A DNA stretch of 64,000 bases, from the NCBI RefSeq assembly GCF_027925145.1, contig NZ_AP027130.1:1798001-1862000 (forward strand), read 5' to 3'. This document shows positions 43,436 to 52,609 of this stretch, one piece after another; positions within the stretch are counted from its first letter, which is position 1; each line of letters opens with the position of its first letter. This DNA comes from Thermodesulfomicrobium sp. WS (GTDB taxonomy: Bacteria; Desulfobacterota; Desulfovibrionia; Desulfovibrionales; Desulfomicrobiaceae). A program made the translations under genes and the position numbers. The notes under the pieces were generated by a model, which was not told the origin of the DNA, did not search any database, and worked only from the letters and a program-made list of their open reading frames with translations.

Positions 43436-44989
43436 TTAGCGGGAAGCGCCGCGGCCTTCAAGAAGCAAGGCCAGCCGGGGGAAACGCCGCGCCAAGGCGC
43501 TGGCCACGAGCATGGCCTCCGGGGCGCCCAAGCGCAGGGCAAAGAGTCCGTAAGCCGCCACCCACACCGGGATGGTGGCCAGAGACCACGCCCCCCAGGA
43601 CCACAAGGCCCGGCACCCCAGGGCGATCCCCAGACTCAAGGCGGCGTAGCCAATCCACAGGCGCCCTCCCTCCATCCAAGGGCCCAAGTGCCGGCGCAGA
43701 CCCAAGCCCAACTGGAACACGTTGGCCCAGGCGGACACCGACGAGGCCAGCGCCAGGCCCACGGCCCCCCACACCTGCATGGCCGCAAACCCCGTGGCCA
43801 CATACACCCCAAGACAGATGACCGCCACGCGCACCGGGGTGCGGGTGTCCTCCAGGGCGTAGTAGGCGGCCACCAAGGAACGCACACACGAAAAGGCCGG
43901 CAACCCCACCGCGTAGGCCACGAGAGCGAGGCTCGTGGTATGGATGCCTGCTGCCGTGAAACGGCCATGGCCGAAGAGGGTCTCCACCAAAGGCAGGGCC
44001 AGGCCCGCCAAGCCCGCAGCAGCAGGCAGGTTCACAAACATGGTCAGTCCCAGGGCCTGACGCAGTACCGCCACAAAACGCGGCCGGTCTTCCCTCCGGG
44101 CAAGACCGGAAAGGGACGGCAAGGCCACCACCCCCACGGCCACGCCCACGACACCCAAGGGAAATTGGAAGAGGCGGTCCGCATAGTACAGGCTGGAAAC
44201 CGAGCCTTCCGGCAGAAACGAGGCCATACCTGTGCCGATGAGGATATTGAGCTGGTACACGGCCGAGCCGAGCACGGTAGGCAGCATCAAGCGTCCGATG
44301 CGCCGCACCCCGGGCCCCAGCGGGTCCACCGGACCTCTCCAGGAAAACCCCAGCCGCCACAAGACCGGCTGCTGCGCCAGCCACTGGCATACCCCGGCAG
44401 CGAGCACCCCCCAGGCCAAAAACCAGGCCACATCGCCATGCACGGCCAAGGCCAAGAGGCTCGCCGCGATCAAACAGATATTGAGCAGGCACGGCGCCAG
44501 GGCAGGCACGAGAAAATGCCCGCAGGCATTGAGGATCCCCATGCAGAGGGCCACGCTGGAGATGCAGAGGATATACGGAAAACACACGGCCACGAGCTCG
44601 GCCGTGCGCTCAAAAAGCTCGGGCCGGGTGGCGGCGAACCCCGAGGCCACGAGCATGGTGGCGGTCTGCGGGGCAAGCAGGACTCCCAGCGTGATGAGAC
44701 CAAGGATCCCCAAAAGCCACAGTTGCACGGAGCGGGCCACCGTAAAGGCCGCCTGCACCCCGGACTCGCTGCGCACTTTGACGAAGGTGGGTACGAAGGC
44801 CATGGCCAAAGAGCCCTCGGCAAAAAGGCTGCGCAGCAGGTTGGGGAGCCGGAAGGCGACGAAAAAGGCATCGGCCATGCCCGAAACCCCCAAGGCGTAG
44901 GCCATGATGACATCGCGCAGAAATCCGAGCCCTCGGCTCACCAAAGTGGCCCCAGCCACCACCGAGGCGTTTTTCGCCAAGCGCTGCAT
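43436..44989 (-). CDS. murJ: lipid II flippase MurJ (MVF family)
   Basis: The 517-residue integral membrane protein begins KNASVVAGATLVSRGLGFLRDVIMAYALGVSGMADAFFVAFRLPNLLRSLFAEGSLAMAFVP, the MurJ signature with the functional Arg residues. About 14 hydrophobic segments follow. DRLFQFPLGVVGVAVGVVALPSLS is also characteristic. Its role is moving lipid II across the inner membrane for peptidoglycan. GGAGGACTGC precedes the ATG. Confidence 0.94.
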   Translation of the reverse strand: MQRLAKNASVVAGATLVSRGLGFLRDVIMAYALGVSGMADAFFVAFRLPNLLRSLFAEGSLAMAFVPTFVKVRSESGVQAAFTVARSVQLWLLGILGLITLGVLLAPQTATMLVASGFAATRPELFERTAELVAVCFPYILCISSVALCMGILNACGHFLVPALAPCLLNICLIAASLLALAVHGDVAWFLAWGVLAAGVCQWLAQQPVLWRLGFSWRGPVDPLGPGVRRIGRLMLPTVLGSAVYQLNILIGTGMASFLPEGSVSSLYYADRLFQFPLGVVGVAVGVVALPSLSGLARREDRPRFVAVLRQALGLTMFVNLPAAAGLAGLALPLVETLFGHGRFTAAGIHTTSLALVAYAVGLPAFSCVRSLVAAYYALEDTRTPVRVAVICLGVYVATGFAAMQVWGAVGLALASSVSAWANVFQLGLGLRRHLGPWMEGGRLWIGYAALSLGIALGCRALWSWGAWSLATIPVWVAAYGLFALRLGAPEAMLVASALARRFPRLALLLEGRGASR

Positions 44990-45084
44990 GCAGTCCTCCT
45001 CCTCAAGAAATCCAGGCGTTGACGCCTACGCTCCTTGGCTGGCATTGCCAATGGAGAAATCTGCCCCTCCGAAGGAGTCTTGCC

Positions 45085-45951
45085 ATGGACAAACACGTGC
45101 TCCTCACCGTCAGCGACGACACCAGCTGTCTGTGCAGCCTGCGCTTTGCCTGCGGGTATTTCCAAAACACCCATGCATTGCATATCACGCTGCTCTATGT
45201 GGCCCCCAACCCCCGCGCCGGTCTCACTCAAGCCGACATCATGGCAGATTACCACCTGCTCTCCCGTCGGGAGGCATCCATCCGCCAGCAAGCCGAAGAG
45301 GCGGTTGCGCGCGCGGCGGATTTTCTCGTGGGCAAAGGATTCCCCGAAGCAAATATCCATAAAAAAATCAGCTATAAGCAGTTCGGCACCGCCACGGATA
45401 TCATCCAAGAAGGCATGGCCGGCATCTACGACGCCATCGGCCTGGGTCGGCGCGGCATCTCCCGTCTGGAAGAGCTCCTCTCGGAGAGTGTGAGCAAACA
45501 GGTCTTCGTCACCCCTCTGGACATCCCTCTATGGATAAGCCGCAGCACGGAAAAACCCCTGCCCCACGCCCTGCTCTGCACGGACGGTTCCCCGGCGAGC
45601 CTGCGCTGCGCAGACCACATGGCCTACATGCTGCGCGACGAACCCCAGCACCAGATTTCCGTGGCCTACATCGACCGGGGGGCGAACCTCGATCAGGTGC
45701 GCCACGTCTTCGCCCAAGCGCGGGACATCCTCACCCAAGGGGGGATCGCGGCGGAGCGCATCCACGACGTGATCCTCGATGGCGACGATCCCGCAGAGAC
45801 CATCCTGCGCCACACCCAAGAGGTCCCCTACGGGGTGGTGGGCATCGGGCGCACCGGCAAGGGCGAAACCCATAGTCTCCACCTGCTCGGCTCGGTCAGC
45901 ATGCGGCTTTTCCGAAAGCTCGACTGGGCAACCCTCTGGATCTGCCACTAG
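45085..45951 (+). CDS. tandem universal stress protein
   Basis: The 288-residue protein consists of two Usp-like halves. The first (about 1-145) starts KHVLLTVSDDTSCLCSLRFACGYFQ. The second (about 150-288) starts PHALLCTDGSPASLRCADHMAYML and has YGVVGIGRTGKGETHSLHLLGSVSMRLFRKLD, resembling the nucleotide-binding GxxGxGxxxxxxxGSVS motif with variations. The first half lacks a clear copy of that motif. Its role is presumed stress-related. AAGGAG precedes the ATG; a longer upstream frame reaches into the murJ promoter region. Confidence 0.78.
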   Translation: MDKHVLLTVSDDTSCLCSLRFACGYFQNTHALHITLLYVAPNPRAGLTQADIMADYHLLSRREASIRQQAEEAVARAADFLVGKGFPEANIHKKISYKQFGTATDIIQEGMAGIYDAIGLGRRGISRLEELLSESVSKQVFVTPLDIPLWISRSTEKPLPHALLCTDGSPASLRCADHMAYMLRDEPQHQISVAYIDRGANLDQVRHVFAQARDILTQGGIAAERIHDVILDGDDPAETILRHTQEVPYGVVGIGRTGKGETHSLHLLGSVSMRLFRKLDWATLWICH

Positions 45952-46077
45952 GAGAAGATCGCGCCGCCCTGGGCGGCATCGCTATTCCGGAACACCCAGA
46001 AACATCTTCCCTCAACCCCCTTTTTCCGTTACGGCCCCGCGCGGTTTGTAACGTTGTCGCAACAATCAGGGGGGAGC

Positions 46078-47751
46078 ATGTATCTTTCCGTCATCGTCAA
46101 TACCCTGGGGGGACTCGCGATTTTCGTCCTGGGGATGAAATTCATGACCGAAGGGCTGCAGATGTCCGCCGGCAACCGTATCCGCAATATCCTGCGTGCG
46201 GTGTCTTCCAACCGCATTTTGGGCTGCCTCACCGGGACGGTGGTCACGGCGATCATCCAGTCGTCGTCAGCCACCACGGTGATGGTCATCGGCTTTGTCA
46301 CCGCAGGGCTCATGACCTTGGAACAGGCCGTAGGCGTCATCATCGGCGCCAATATCGGCACCACCATGACCGCCCAGCTCATTGCCTTCAAGTTTGAGGC
46401 ACTGGCGCTGCCGGCCATCGCCATCGGCGTGCCCATGAAATTTTTCGCCACCCGCAAAAAATATCGATATGCTGGCGAAATTATCGCGGGATTTGGTCTG
46501 CTCTTCTTCGGCCTCTCACTCATGGGCGATGGGCTCAAGCCCCTGCGTACCGACCCCGCAGTGGTGGAGTTCTTCACCAAGTTCGACCCAGCCCATACCG
46601 GCGGCCTTATACTCTGCGTCCTCACCGGCGCGGTGGTGACCATGATCGTGCAGTCCTCCTCCGCCACCGTAGGTCTCACCATGACCCTCGCCACCCAGGG
46701 GCTCATCAGTTTGCCCGCAGCCATCGCCCTGGTGCTTGGCGAGAACATCGGCACCACGATCACGGCCCAGCTTGCCACCATCGGCTCCGGCAACGTGAAC
46801 AGCTACCGCGCCGCCAACGCCCACACCTTGTTCAACGTCCTGGGCGTCATCCTGGTCACCGCCATCTTTCCCTGGTTTTTGCAGGCAGTGGATTGGGTGA
46901 CGATCACCCTCATGCATGCCCCTGCCAACACCATGGTGGACGGGGCCTATCCGCATGCAGGCCGCTTCGTGGCCAATGCCCATACCCTGTTCAATGTCCT
47001 CAACGCAGTGATCTTTCTGACCTTCTTCCCGATTCTCATCAAGGTGACCCTCGCCCTCTCACCCAAAGACAAAGAGGCTGGAGATCCGCTCTTCCGCATG
47101 CCCCAATTCGACCAACGCACCCTAGACAACCCCGTTGCCGCCATGGCGCAGGTACGCGGCGAGATTTCCCACATGGCGGAAGTGGTCCGAGCGGCCTACT
47201 GCAATGCCATCGAAAGCATCATGCAGCACGACCACAAAAACATCCGCAAGTGGCAGCGCTTTGAGCGCCATATCGACGAAATGCACAAGACCCTCATGCT
47301 CGTGCTCACCCAGATCATGCAAAGTGAGATCAACGAGGAGGCATCGCAAGAGATCTCGGAGCAGATCCGCATCATCAACAACCTGGAGCGTATCGGGGAT
47401 GCGGTGGAGATCATCGCCATGCTGGGCGAAGACATCATGGACAAAGACATCCCCATGTCCCCCCAATCCTGGGAGGACCTCCAGACCATGCGCGAAAAGG
47501 TGGGCCAATTCCTGGACCTCATCCGCCAGGGGCTGCGCACCCCGCCGGCCAATTTCCTGGAGGAGGCGGAAATCCTGGAGGCATCCATTGACGCCCTGCG
47601 GGAGAATATCCGCTGTGCCTACATCGAGCGTCTCAAAAACGCCCAATGCTCCGTGGAGGGCGGCACCATCTTCATGAACATGATCACCCGCATGGAGAAA
47701 ATCGGCGACTGCTGCTTTACCATCGCCCGGGCTGTCACCCGGCAGGTCTAG
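46078..47751 (+). CDS. Na+/phosphate cotransporter with C-terminal PhoU-like domain
   Basis: The 557-residue protein has the two inverted Na/Pi-cotransporter repeats marked by IIQSSSATTVMVIGFV and MIVQSSSATVGLTMTLA. GANIGTTMTAQLIA and GENIGTTITAQLAT complete the repeats across about eight membrane helices. A helical PhoU-like C-terminal domain follows (about 370-557). It belongs to the NptA/YjbB (PNaS) family and moves phosphate using sodium. The ATG at 46078 directly follows GGGGGGAGC; an in-frame TTG upstream has no ribosome site. A strong bidirectional hairpin follows the stop. Confidence 0.9.
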   Translation: MYLSVIVNTLGGLAIFVLGMKFMTEGLQMSAGNRIRNILRAVSSNRILGCLTGTVVTAIIQSSSATTVMVIGFVTAGLMTLEQAVGVIIGANIGTTMTAQLIAFKFEALALPAIAIGVPMKFFATRKKYRYAGEIIAGFGLLFFGLSLMGDGLKPLRTDPAVVEFFTKFDPAHTGGLILCVLTGAVVTMIVQSSSATVGLTMTLATQGLISLPAAIALVLGENIGTTITAQLATIGSGNVNSYRAANAHTLFNVLGVILVTAIFPWFLQAVDWVTITLMHAPANTMVDGAYPHAGRFVANAHTLFNVLNAVIFLTFFPILIKVTLALSPKDKEAGDPLFRMPQFDQRTLDNPVAAMAQVRGEISHMAEVVRAAYCNAIESIMQHDHKNIRKWQRFERHIDEMHKTLMLVLTQIMQSEINEEASQEISEQIRIINNLERIGDAVEIIAMLGEDIMDKDIPMSPQSWEDLQTMREKVGQFLDLIRQGLRTPPANFLEEAEILEASIDALRENIRCAYIERLKNAQCSVEGGTIFMNMITRMEKIGDCCFTIARAVTRQV

Positions 47752-47766
47752 CGCCCTGGACGAACA

Positions 47767-47805
47767 ATACCCAAAAGGCGGGAGCCAGTCCCGCCTTTTG
47801 GGTAT
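47767..47805. terminator. bidirectional terminator between converging genes
   Basis: A 17-bp perfect stem (ATACCCAAAAGGCGGGA and its complement) with a GCCAG loop lies between the rightward Na/Pi gene and the leftward substrate-binding protein gene. Its AAAA/TTTT segments inside the stem supply T-tracts in both directions. Confidence 0.85.
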
Positions 47806-47825
47806 GCTTCCTGCAAAATCGGCGA

Positions 47826-48788
47826 TTACTGATAGAGCTTGTCGGCGCGTCGGCGCACTGCCTCTGGAATCTCAAGCCCCATGGCCTTGGCGGCCTTGAG
47901 ATTCACATGCAAAATGAGCGCGTCCTGCCGCTCCACCGGAATTTCTCCCGGCGCCACGCCATCGACGAGGATACGACGCAGCATGCGGGCGGTCTGCTTG
48001 CCGTGGAGGTAGTAGTCGAAGGCCACCGCCGCCGCCGTGCCCCGGGCAACGGAGTCCACATCCGCGGAAAACACCGGGATCTTGGCCTCGGTCCCTACCT
48101 TGATGACCGACTCCAGGGTCGAGACCACCGTATTGTCCGTGGGGATATACATGGCGTCCACCTGCCCCACCAAGGACTTGGCCGCCTGATAGACATCGGC
48201 GGACTTGGTCACCCCGGCTTCCACCACTCTCCATCCCAGACGCTCGGCCTCGGCGCGCACGGCGTCCACCGTGGCGCGGGAGTTGGCCTCTCCGGTGCTG
48301 TAGATCACGCCCAAGCGGGTAAGCTTCGGCAGGCATTCCCGCACCAGGGCCAAATGCTTGTCCACCGGCAGCTTGTCGGAAACGCCGGTGATGTTCTTCC
48401 CAGGCCGCGCCAAGTCCTCCACCAACCCCGCCGCCACCGGATCGGTGATGGCCGTGAACACCAGCGGCACCCGGGCGAGCACCGGGGACTTCTTCACCGC
48501 CTGCGCGCAGGCCTGGGCCGACGGCGTGGCAATAGCCAGGACCAGATCAGGTTCTTCGCCGGCGATCTGGCCGGCGATCTGCACCGCGGTGGCCATGTTG
48601 CCCTGGGCGTTGTGCACCGCAAACTTGGCCACCACGCCCTGCTCCTGCAATCCATCCTGGACCCCGCGCAGCACGGCATCCAGCGAGGGATGCTCCACAA
48701 ACTGATTGACGGAAATGCGGTAGGTCTGCGCCGAGGCCGACGAGACCAGCATCAGGGCCCACAGAATACTCCACCAAAAGTATCGCAT
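47826..48788 (-). CDS. ABC transporter substrate-binding protein, TrpX-like, without transporter genes
   Basis: The 320-residue protein has a signal peptide (YFWWSILWALMLVSSASA, cleavage before QTYRI). The periplasmic binding fold of the ABC_sub_bind/TrpX group follows: VNQFVEHPSLDAVLRGVQDGL, IATPSAQACAQAVKK, PLVFTAITDPVAAGLV, ITGVSDKLPVDKHL, GVIYSTGEANS and DYYLHGKQTARMLRRIL. The ligand may be an aromatic amino acid or another small compound. No permease or ATPase gene is adjacent. It ends a four-gene run with a chemoreceptor, so it may present a ligand for sensing rather than uptake. Confidence 0.85.
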   Translation of the reverse strand: MRYFWWSILWALMLVSSASAQTYRISVNQFVEHPSLDAVLRGVQDGLQEQGVVAKFAVHNAQGNMATAVQIAGQIAGEEPDLVLAIATPSAQACAQAVKKSPVLARVPLVFTAITDPVAAGLVEDLARPGKNITGVSDKLPVDKHLALVRECLPKLTRLGVIYSTGEANSRATVDAVRAEAERLGWRVVEAGVTKSADVYQAAKSLVGQVDAMYIPTDNTVVSTLESVIKVGTEAKIPVFSADVDSVARGTAAAVAFDYYLHGKQTARMLRRILVDGVAPGEIPVERQDALILHVNLKAAKAMGLEIPEAVRRRADKLYQ

Positions 48789-48809
48789 CACTCCTCCATC
48801 TGGTTGTCG

Positions 48810-50417
48810 TTATGGACAAAGGCGCATCCACCCCCGGGCGGCAAACGGCGTTGCCACGCCGGGAGACAGCATGCTGGAAAGCCCAAGCTCCTGCCCCAAC
48901 GGGACCGGGTCCACGAGCCAAAAAGCCTGCAAGGCCCCGGAAAATTGCGGAACGATCCAATAGCGGCCAGCCGGGAGCGTGGCATTTTGGGGCCAGGCAA
49001 AGCGAACCCAACCGGGCTGCGTGGGGATATCCCGGGCCGCCACCGGGCGGGAAGCCAAAACCCGCTCTCCGGGACTGCCTGGGGCAGCGGTGCCGTTTGC
49101 GGTATCGGTAAAGATCTCCATCCACATCTGCCCGCGCCCACTGTGCCGCCACATGGCCAGCTCCACGAAGCCCAAGGATGCATTGGCATCCAGAGAAACC
49201 GGTTGCGCCAAAGCATGCAAGCGGTCTGTCAGCACCTGACGGGGGCGGAGAAAAATCTGCGGAGTCGCCTCCATGGCCTCCGGATGCAGCGCACGCCCCG
49301 GCCCATAGCGTGCCGGCACGGCGAGCGGAAACGCTTGCGGACATTGCGCTCGGGCAGGATGGGCATATTCCTTTCGGGGGCGCCAAGGTCGTTTTTTCGC
49401 CACAGGGGCAGGGAGCAGCAGCTGTGGCCCAGGGGACTCGGCACGCAGCGTAAGCCGTGTCTTGGGGACTTGCCCTGTAAGCTCCGCCTGCCAGGAAAAG
49501 CGCGGCGTCACCTGAACCCCGGCCACGTGCCGCCACCGCACCGCGGCCTGGGCCAGGGCCGAGGGGACGTCCACATCCACCACCAAAGGCACCCGCCCTG
49601 GAGGAAGCCAGCCTACCAGCCCGCGCACGTCCACCGGAAGCCAGCCCGTGTCCGGAAGCCACACTTCCACCCAGGCGGAAAGGCCCGAAAACCCAGGGAT
49701 GCGCCACGCCGTGCCGCCGCCTTCCACCACCATGTCCTGGCCGGCGTCCACGCCCAGCACCGCCCGGGCAGGCAAGCCGGCAGCGCGCAGCGCCGCCAGC
49801 CACGCGTGCACCAGGCCCGATATGTCACCGCTTCCCTGGCGCAGTACGGTGGTACTGTCCTCCACCACCTGGGCAGGACGAAACCCCCATTGCCCGCGCA
49901 CCCAGGCGGCCACGTCCACCACGGCCTGCACCGCGCTTGCCGCGCCGGCCACCACGGGCTGCACCTGGGCGCGCATGGCGGCAGGGTCCACCCACGGGGT
50001 TGCCGCCACAAACGGCGCAGCCTCAGCGGCGATGGTCTCCAAGGGATAGGCGGCAGAGGCCTCAAGCGGCGTGGTCTGGGTGGTCATGCGCACCGGGATG
50101 CGCACTTCCACCTGCACCTGTGGGCGCTGGTGGTGCCACTGCATGGCCACGCTCCCGGCCTCCTGCTTGTGCCATGCAGGATTGGGGGTTGCGGAAATGG
50201 ACGGTGCTCCCACAGTGAGCTGCCATCCCCACCCCTGCCGGGGGACAAGAAGCGGCAGGCGGAGGTCCAGGCGGGTCACCCGCTCCAGATCCTCCGCGCG
50301 CCACGTCATCACCCAGGTCCCGGTCCACGTCCCAGCGCCCCCGTCCACGGCCATGACCCCAGCATAGGCGCTGGGAGCTATGGCACAAAACAGCGCAAGG
50401 ACGAAAACCGGTACCAT
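48810..50417 (-). CDS. secreted transglutaminase-fold protein lacking the catalytic Cys and His
   Basis: The 535-residue protein has a signal peptide (VPVFVLALFCAIAPSAYA). The central transglutaminase-like core reads GDISGLVHAWLAALRAAGLPARAVLGVD, then GLSAWVEVWLPDTGWLPVDVRG. Aligned by eye to the family, the catalytic Cys position holds Ile, the catalytic His position holds Ser, and only the Asp remains. It is therefore probably a binding or structural protein. A C-terminal region of about 200 residues is unrecognised. The ATG at 50417 has GAGG five bases upstream; GTG at 50423 would overlap the chemoreceptor stop. Confidence 0.7.
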   Translation of the reverse strand: MVPVFVLALFCAIAPSAYAGVMAVDGGAGTWTGTWVMTWRAEDLERVTRLDLRLPLLVPRQGWGWQLTVGAPSISATPNPAWHKQEAGSVAMQWHHQRPQVQVEVRIPVRMTTQTTPLEASAAYPLETIAAEAAPFVAATPWVDPAAMRAQVQPVVAGAASAVQAVVDVAAWVRGQWGFRPAQVVEDSTTVLRQGSGDISGLVHAWLAALRAAGLPARAVLGVDAGQDMVVEGGGTAWRIPGFSGLSAWVEVWLPDTGWLPVDVRGLVGWLPPGRVPLVVDVDVPSALAQAAVRWRHVAGVQVTPRFSWQAELTGQVPKTRLTLRAESPGPQLLLPAPVAKKRPWRPRKEYAHPARAQCPQAFPLAVPARYGPGRALHPEAMEATPQIFLRPRQVLTDRLHALAQPVSLDANASLGFVELAMWRHSGRGQMWMEIFTDTANGTAAPGSPGERVLASRPVAARDIPTQPGWVRFAWPQNATLPAGRYWIVPQFSGALQAFWLVDPVPLGQELGLSSMLSPGVATPFAARGWMRLCP

Positions 50418-50419
50418 GA

Positions 50420-52084
50420 TCACCTCGTCTTGAAGGTGCGCACCAAGGCCTCCAGCTCTTTGGCGAGCGCAAGCAAACTCTGCGCGCTGGCCTTGGTCTG
50501 ATGTCCCTGCTCGGTCATGAGCGCCGCCGACTGGCGAACACTGCCCATCTCGCCGGCCACTTGGGCCACGCCATCGGTGGTGCGCGCCACATTGGCGCTC
50601 ACTTCCTGCAAGCCCACCGAGGCCTGGCTGATATTGTCCACGATGTCACGGGTGGTCACACTCTGCTCTTCCACCGCAGCGGCGATGGTGGCCACGATGG
50701 CGTCGATGTCACCGATGACCCCGCGGATCTGCTCGATGCGGCCCACCGTGGTATCCGTGGCCGACTGGATGCCTGCGATCTTCTCCCGGATCTCCTCCGT
50801 GGCGCGGGCGGTCTGGTTGGCCAGTTCTTTGATCTCATTGGCCACCACCGCGAAACCGCGGCCCGCCTCACCGGCCCGGGCCGCCTCGATGGTGGCGTTG
50901 AGGGCGAGGAGATTGGTCTGGGAGGAAATGGCGGTAATGGCCTCGGTGACGGAATGGATCTGGGCCGCCACCTGGCCCAAGCGGTCCACGTCCGCACCTG
51001 CCGCCGTGGCCGTTTCCACGGCGCCGGCAGTAATGCCTTTGGCGCGACTGGCATTGCGGGCGATTTCCTCGATGGTGGCGCTCATCTCCTCCGAGGCCGC
51101 CGCCACGGTGGAGATGTTCACCGTGGCCTCTTCCGTGGCCGCAGCCACAGAGCGCATATCCCCGGCAATGCCGTCTGCAGCCTGGGCCACACGGGCTGAA
51201 CGCGTCTCGTTGTCCGCCGCCACCTCGGCCACCGCTTGGGCCACACCATCAAGCTGCTGCGAGGTGCCAGCCAAGGTCTCCACACCGGAGCGTATCTCAC
51301 CTAAAAGGTCCCGCAAACGGGCGGCCATGGTGTTCACACTGCAGGCCAGCTGCCCCACTTCATCCTGACTAGTGACCGGCACTTCCACGGTGAGGTCTCC
51401 CGCGCTTACCTGGGCTGTAGCCTCCGCCACCCGAGCAAGCGGGCGCACCACCGAGACACGCAAAAATATGGAGAGCACCAGCAACAGAACCACCATGCCC
51501 GCGACAAAAAGGCCAGCCATCATGCCCTGCGAAGTACGCAACGCCCCCATCTGCGCCGAAATATCCTGACGCATCACCATGGCCCCAAGAATGGGCTGCG
51601 AACTCCCATGGCAATGGTGACACTCCGGGGCATTGGGCACGGAACGGACCTCGAGGAAATACGGGGAGCCGTCCAGCTCCACCATTCCTCCGTGCATGCC
51701 CACGGTGCGCAGCCGTTCCTGGACCATGGTCTGGACTGCGGGGTACGGCAATGGCTTCGACAGGGGCTGGCGCAGGGTATCCCCCTTGGTGGCGTAGGTG
51801 ATCTCGCCTTTGGAATTGGTGAGGTACACTTCCACATCGCGATATTTGGCGGCAATCTCGGCAAATTTTTCCGTCGTGCCTTCGTTGTCACCAATGCTCA
51901 TGGGTTTGGCGATGGCCATGTGGATGAGTTCCCCCATGCGCTCTGCGCCATGTTCGATTTCTGCAAGACTCGCCCGGCGCTGATTCCACGAGGCCACCAT
52001 GAGGAGCAGGCCAAAGACCACCACCAACACCCCAGAGGTAATGGCCATAAGCTTGGCGCCCAAAGAACGCTTGAAGATATCCAT
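50420..52084 (-). CDS. methyl-accepting chemotaxis protein with a c-type haem motif in its periplasmic domain (DcrA-like)
   Basis: The 554-residue receptor has a first membrane helix (about 10-32), a periplasmic domain, a second helix (about 180-205), a HAMP domain ([27 protein letters not shown]) and a methyl-accepting signalling domain. The signalling tip reads [41 protein letters not shown]. The periplasmic domain contains CHHCH at residues 155-159, a CxxCH haem c attachment site. The Desulfovibrio receptor DcrA is known to carry such a haem and to sense oxygen or redox state. It lies 10 bases after a tetrahaem cytochrome gene. Confidence 0.9.
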   Translation of the reverse strand: MDIFKRSLGAKLMAITSGVLVVVFGLLLMVASWNQRRASLAEIEHGAERMGELIHMAIAKPMSIGDNEGTTEKFAEIAAKYRDVEVYLTNSKGEITYATKGDTLRQPLSKPLPYPAVQTMVQERLRTVGMHGGMVELDGSPYFLEVRSVPNAPECHHCHGSSQPILGAMVMRQDISAQMGALRTSQGMMAGLFVAGMVVLLLVLSIFLRVSVVRPLARVAEATAQVSAGDLTVEVPVTSQDEVGQLACSVNTMAARLRDLLGEIRSGVETLAGTSQQLDGVAQAVAEVAADNETRSARVAQAADGIAGDMRSVAAATEEATVNISTVAAASEEMSATIEEIARNASRAKGITAGAVETATAAGADVDRLGQVAAQIHSVTEAITAISSQTNLLALNATIEAARAGEAGRGFAVVANEIKELANQTARATEEIREKIAGIQSATDTTVGRIEQIRGVIGDIDAIVATIAAAVEEQSVTTRDIVDNISQASVGLQEVSANVARTTDGVAQVAGEMGSVRQSAALMTEQGHQTKASAQSLLALAKELEALVRTFKTR

Positions 52085-52094
52085 GGCCAGCTTC

Positions 52095-52550
52095 CTAGTG
52101 CCCGCCGCTATAGAGGGTGGGTTTGAAACCAAAAGCCCGCACCCGCTCCGGGGTGTGGCACCCCATGCAGTCCTCCACGCGAATGGCCCCGCGGCCTTTG
52201 ATAAGAGAAACATCGCCGCCGGATTCCACATGCGCCCCGCCCGGACCATGACACACTTCACAGCCCGCGTCGGCCAAATCTGGAGTCTTTTCAAAACTCA
52301 CGAAGCCGCCCGGCTGGCCATAGCCTGTGGTATGGCACGCAAAGCAGCTCTTGAGTTCCTCTGCCGTGAGGTCTGAGGCCATCTGCTGCACTGTCCGACT
52401 GGAGTGGGCCTTTTTGCTGTTCTGCCTGTAGCTGGCGTATTGCGCCTCATGGCAATCGACACAGGCCTGACTTCCCACATAGCGGTTCTCCTGGGCAAAC
52501 GCTGGAAAGGCCAGGCCGAGAACCAAACCTGCCAACAAAATCCAACGCAT
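52095..52550 (-). CDS. periplasmic tetrahaem cytochrome c (c554-like)
   Basis: The 151-residue protein has a signal peptide ([19 protein letters not shown]). Four CxxCH haem sites follow: CVDCH (about residue 30), CFACH, CEVCH and CMGCH. The [11 protein letters not shown]...SKKAHSSR opening and the TTGYG...[12 protein letters not shown] pattern resemble the cytochrome c554 family. It is probably an electron carrier in the periplasm. I chose the second ATG (52550), which has GGAG at good spacing. It is first in the run leading to the haem chemoreceptor and may deliver electrons to it. Confidence 0.87.
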   Translation of the reverse strand: MRWILLAGLVLGLAFPAFAQENRYVGSQACVDCHEAQYASYRQNSKKAHSSRTVQQMASDLTAEELKSCFACHTTGYGQPGGFVSFEKTPDLADAGCEVCHGPGGAHVESGGDVSLIKGRGAIRVEDCMGCHTPERVRAFGFKPTLYSGGH

Positions 52551-52609
52551 ACACATCTCTCCTGCAAATGTGAATTTCGGACTCCAGTGATCTCAAATGG
52601 CCTCCGGTG

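Noticed and set aside
43382-45022. Open frame of about 545 codons opposite murJ
   Set aside because: murJ has clear family motifs and the correct length; the opposite frame is Gln/Gly/His-rich without domains.
46041-46066. Possible Pho box before the Na/Pi cotransporter (TTGTAAC-N4-TCGCAAC)
   Set aside because: The two 7-base units match each other only partly and match the known PhoB consensus poorly; not enough to call.
47646-50501. Open frame of about 950 codons on the plus strand
   Set aside because: It lies opposite the substrate-binding protein and transglutaminase-like genes, which have signal peptides, ribosome sites and recognisable domains. The plus-strand product is His/Arg/Pro-rich nonsense.
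52551-52609. TTGACA at the argH stop as a promoter for the cytochrome-chemoreceptor cluster
   Set aside because: There is no acceptable -10 element 16-18 bases downstream (TCACTG), so a separate promoter is not supported; the cluster could be read through from argFGH.
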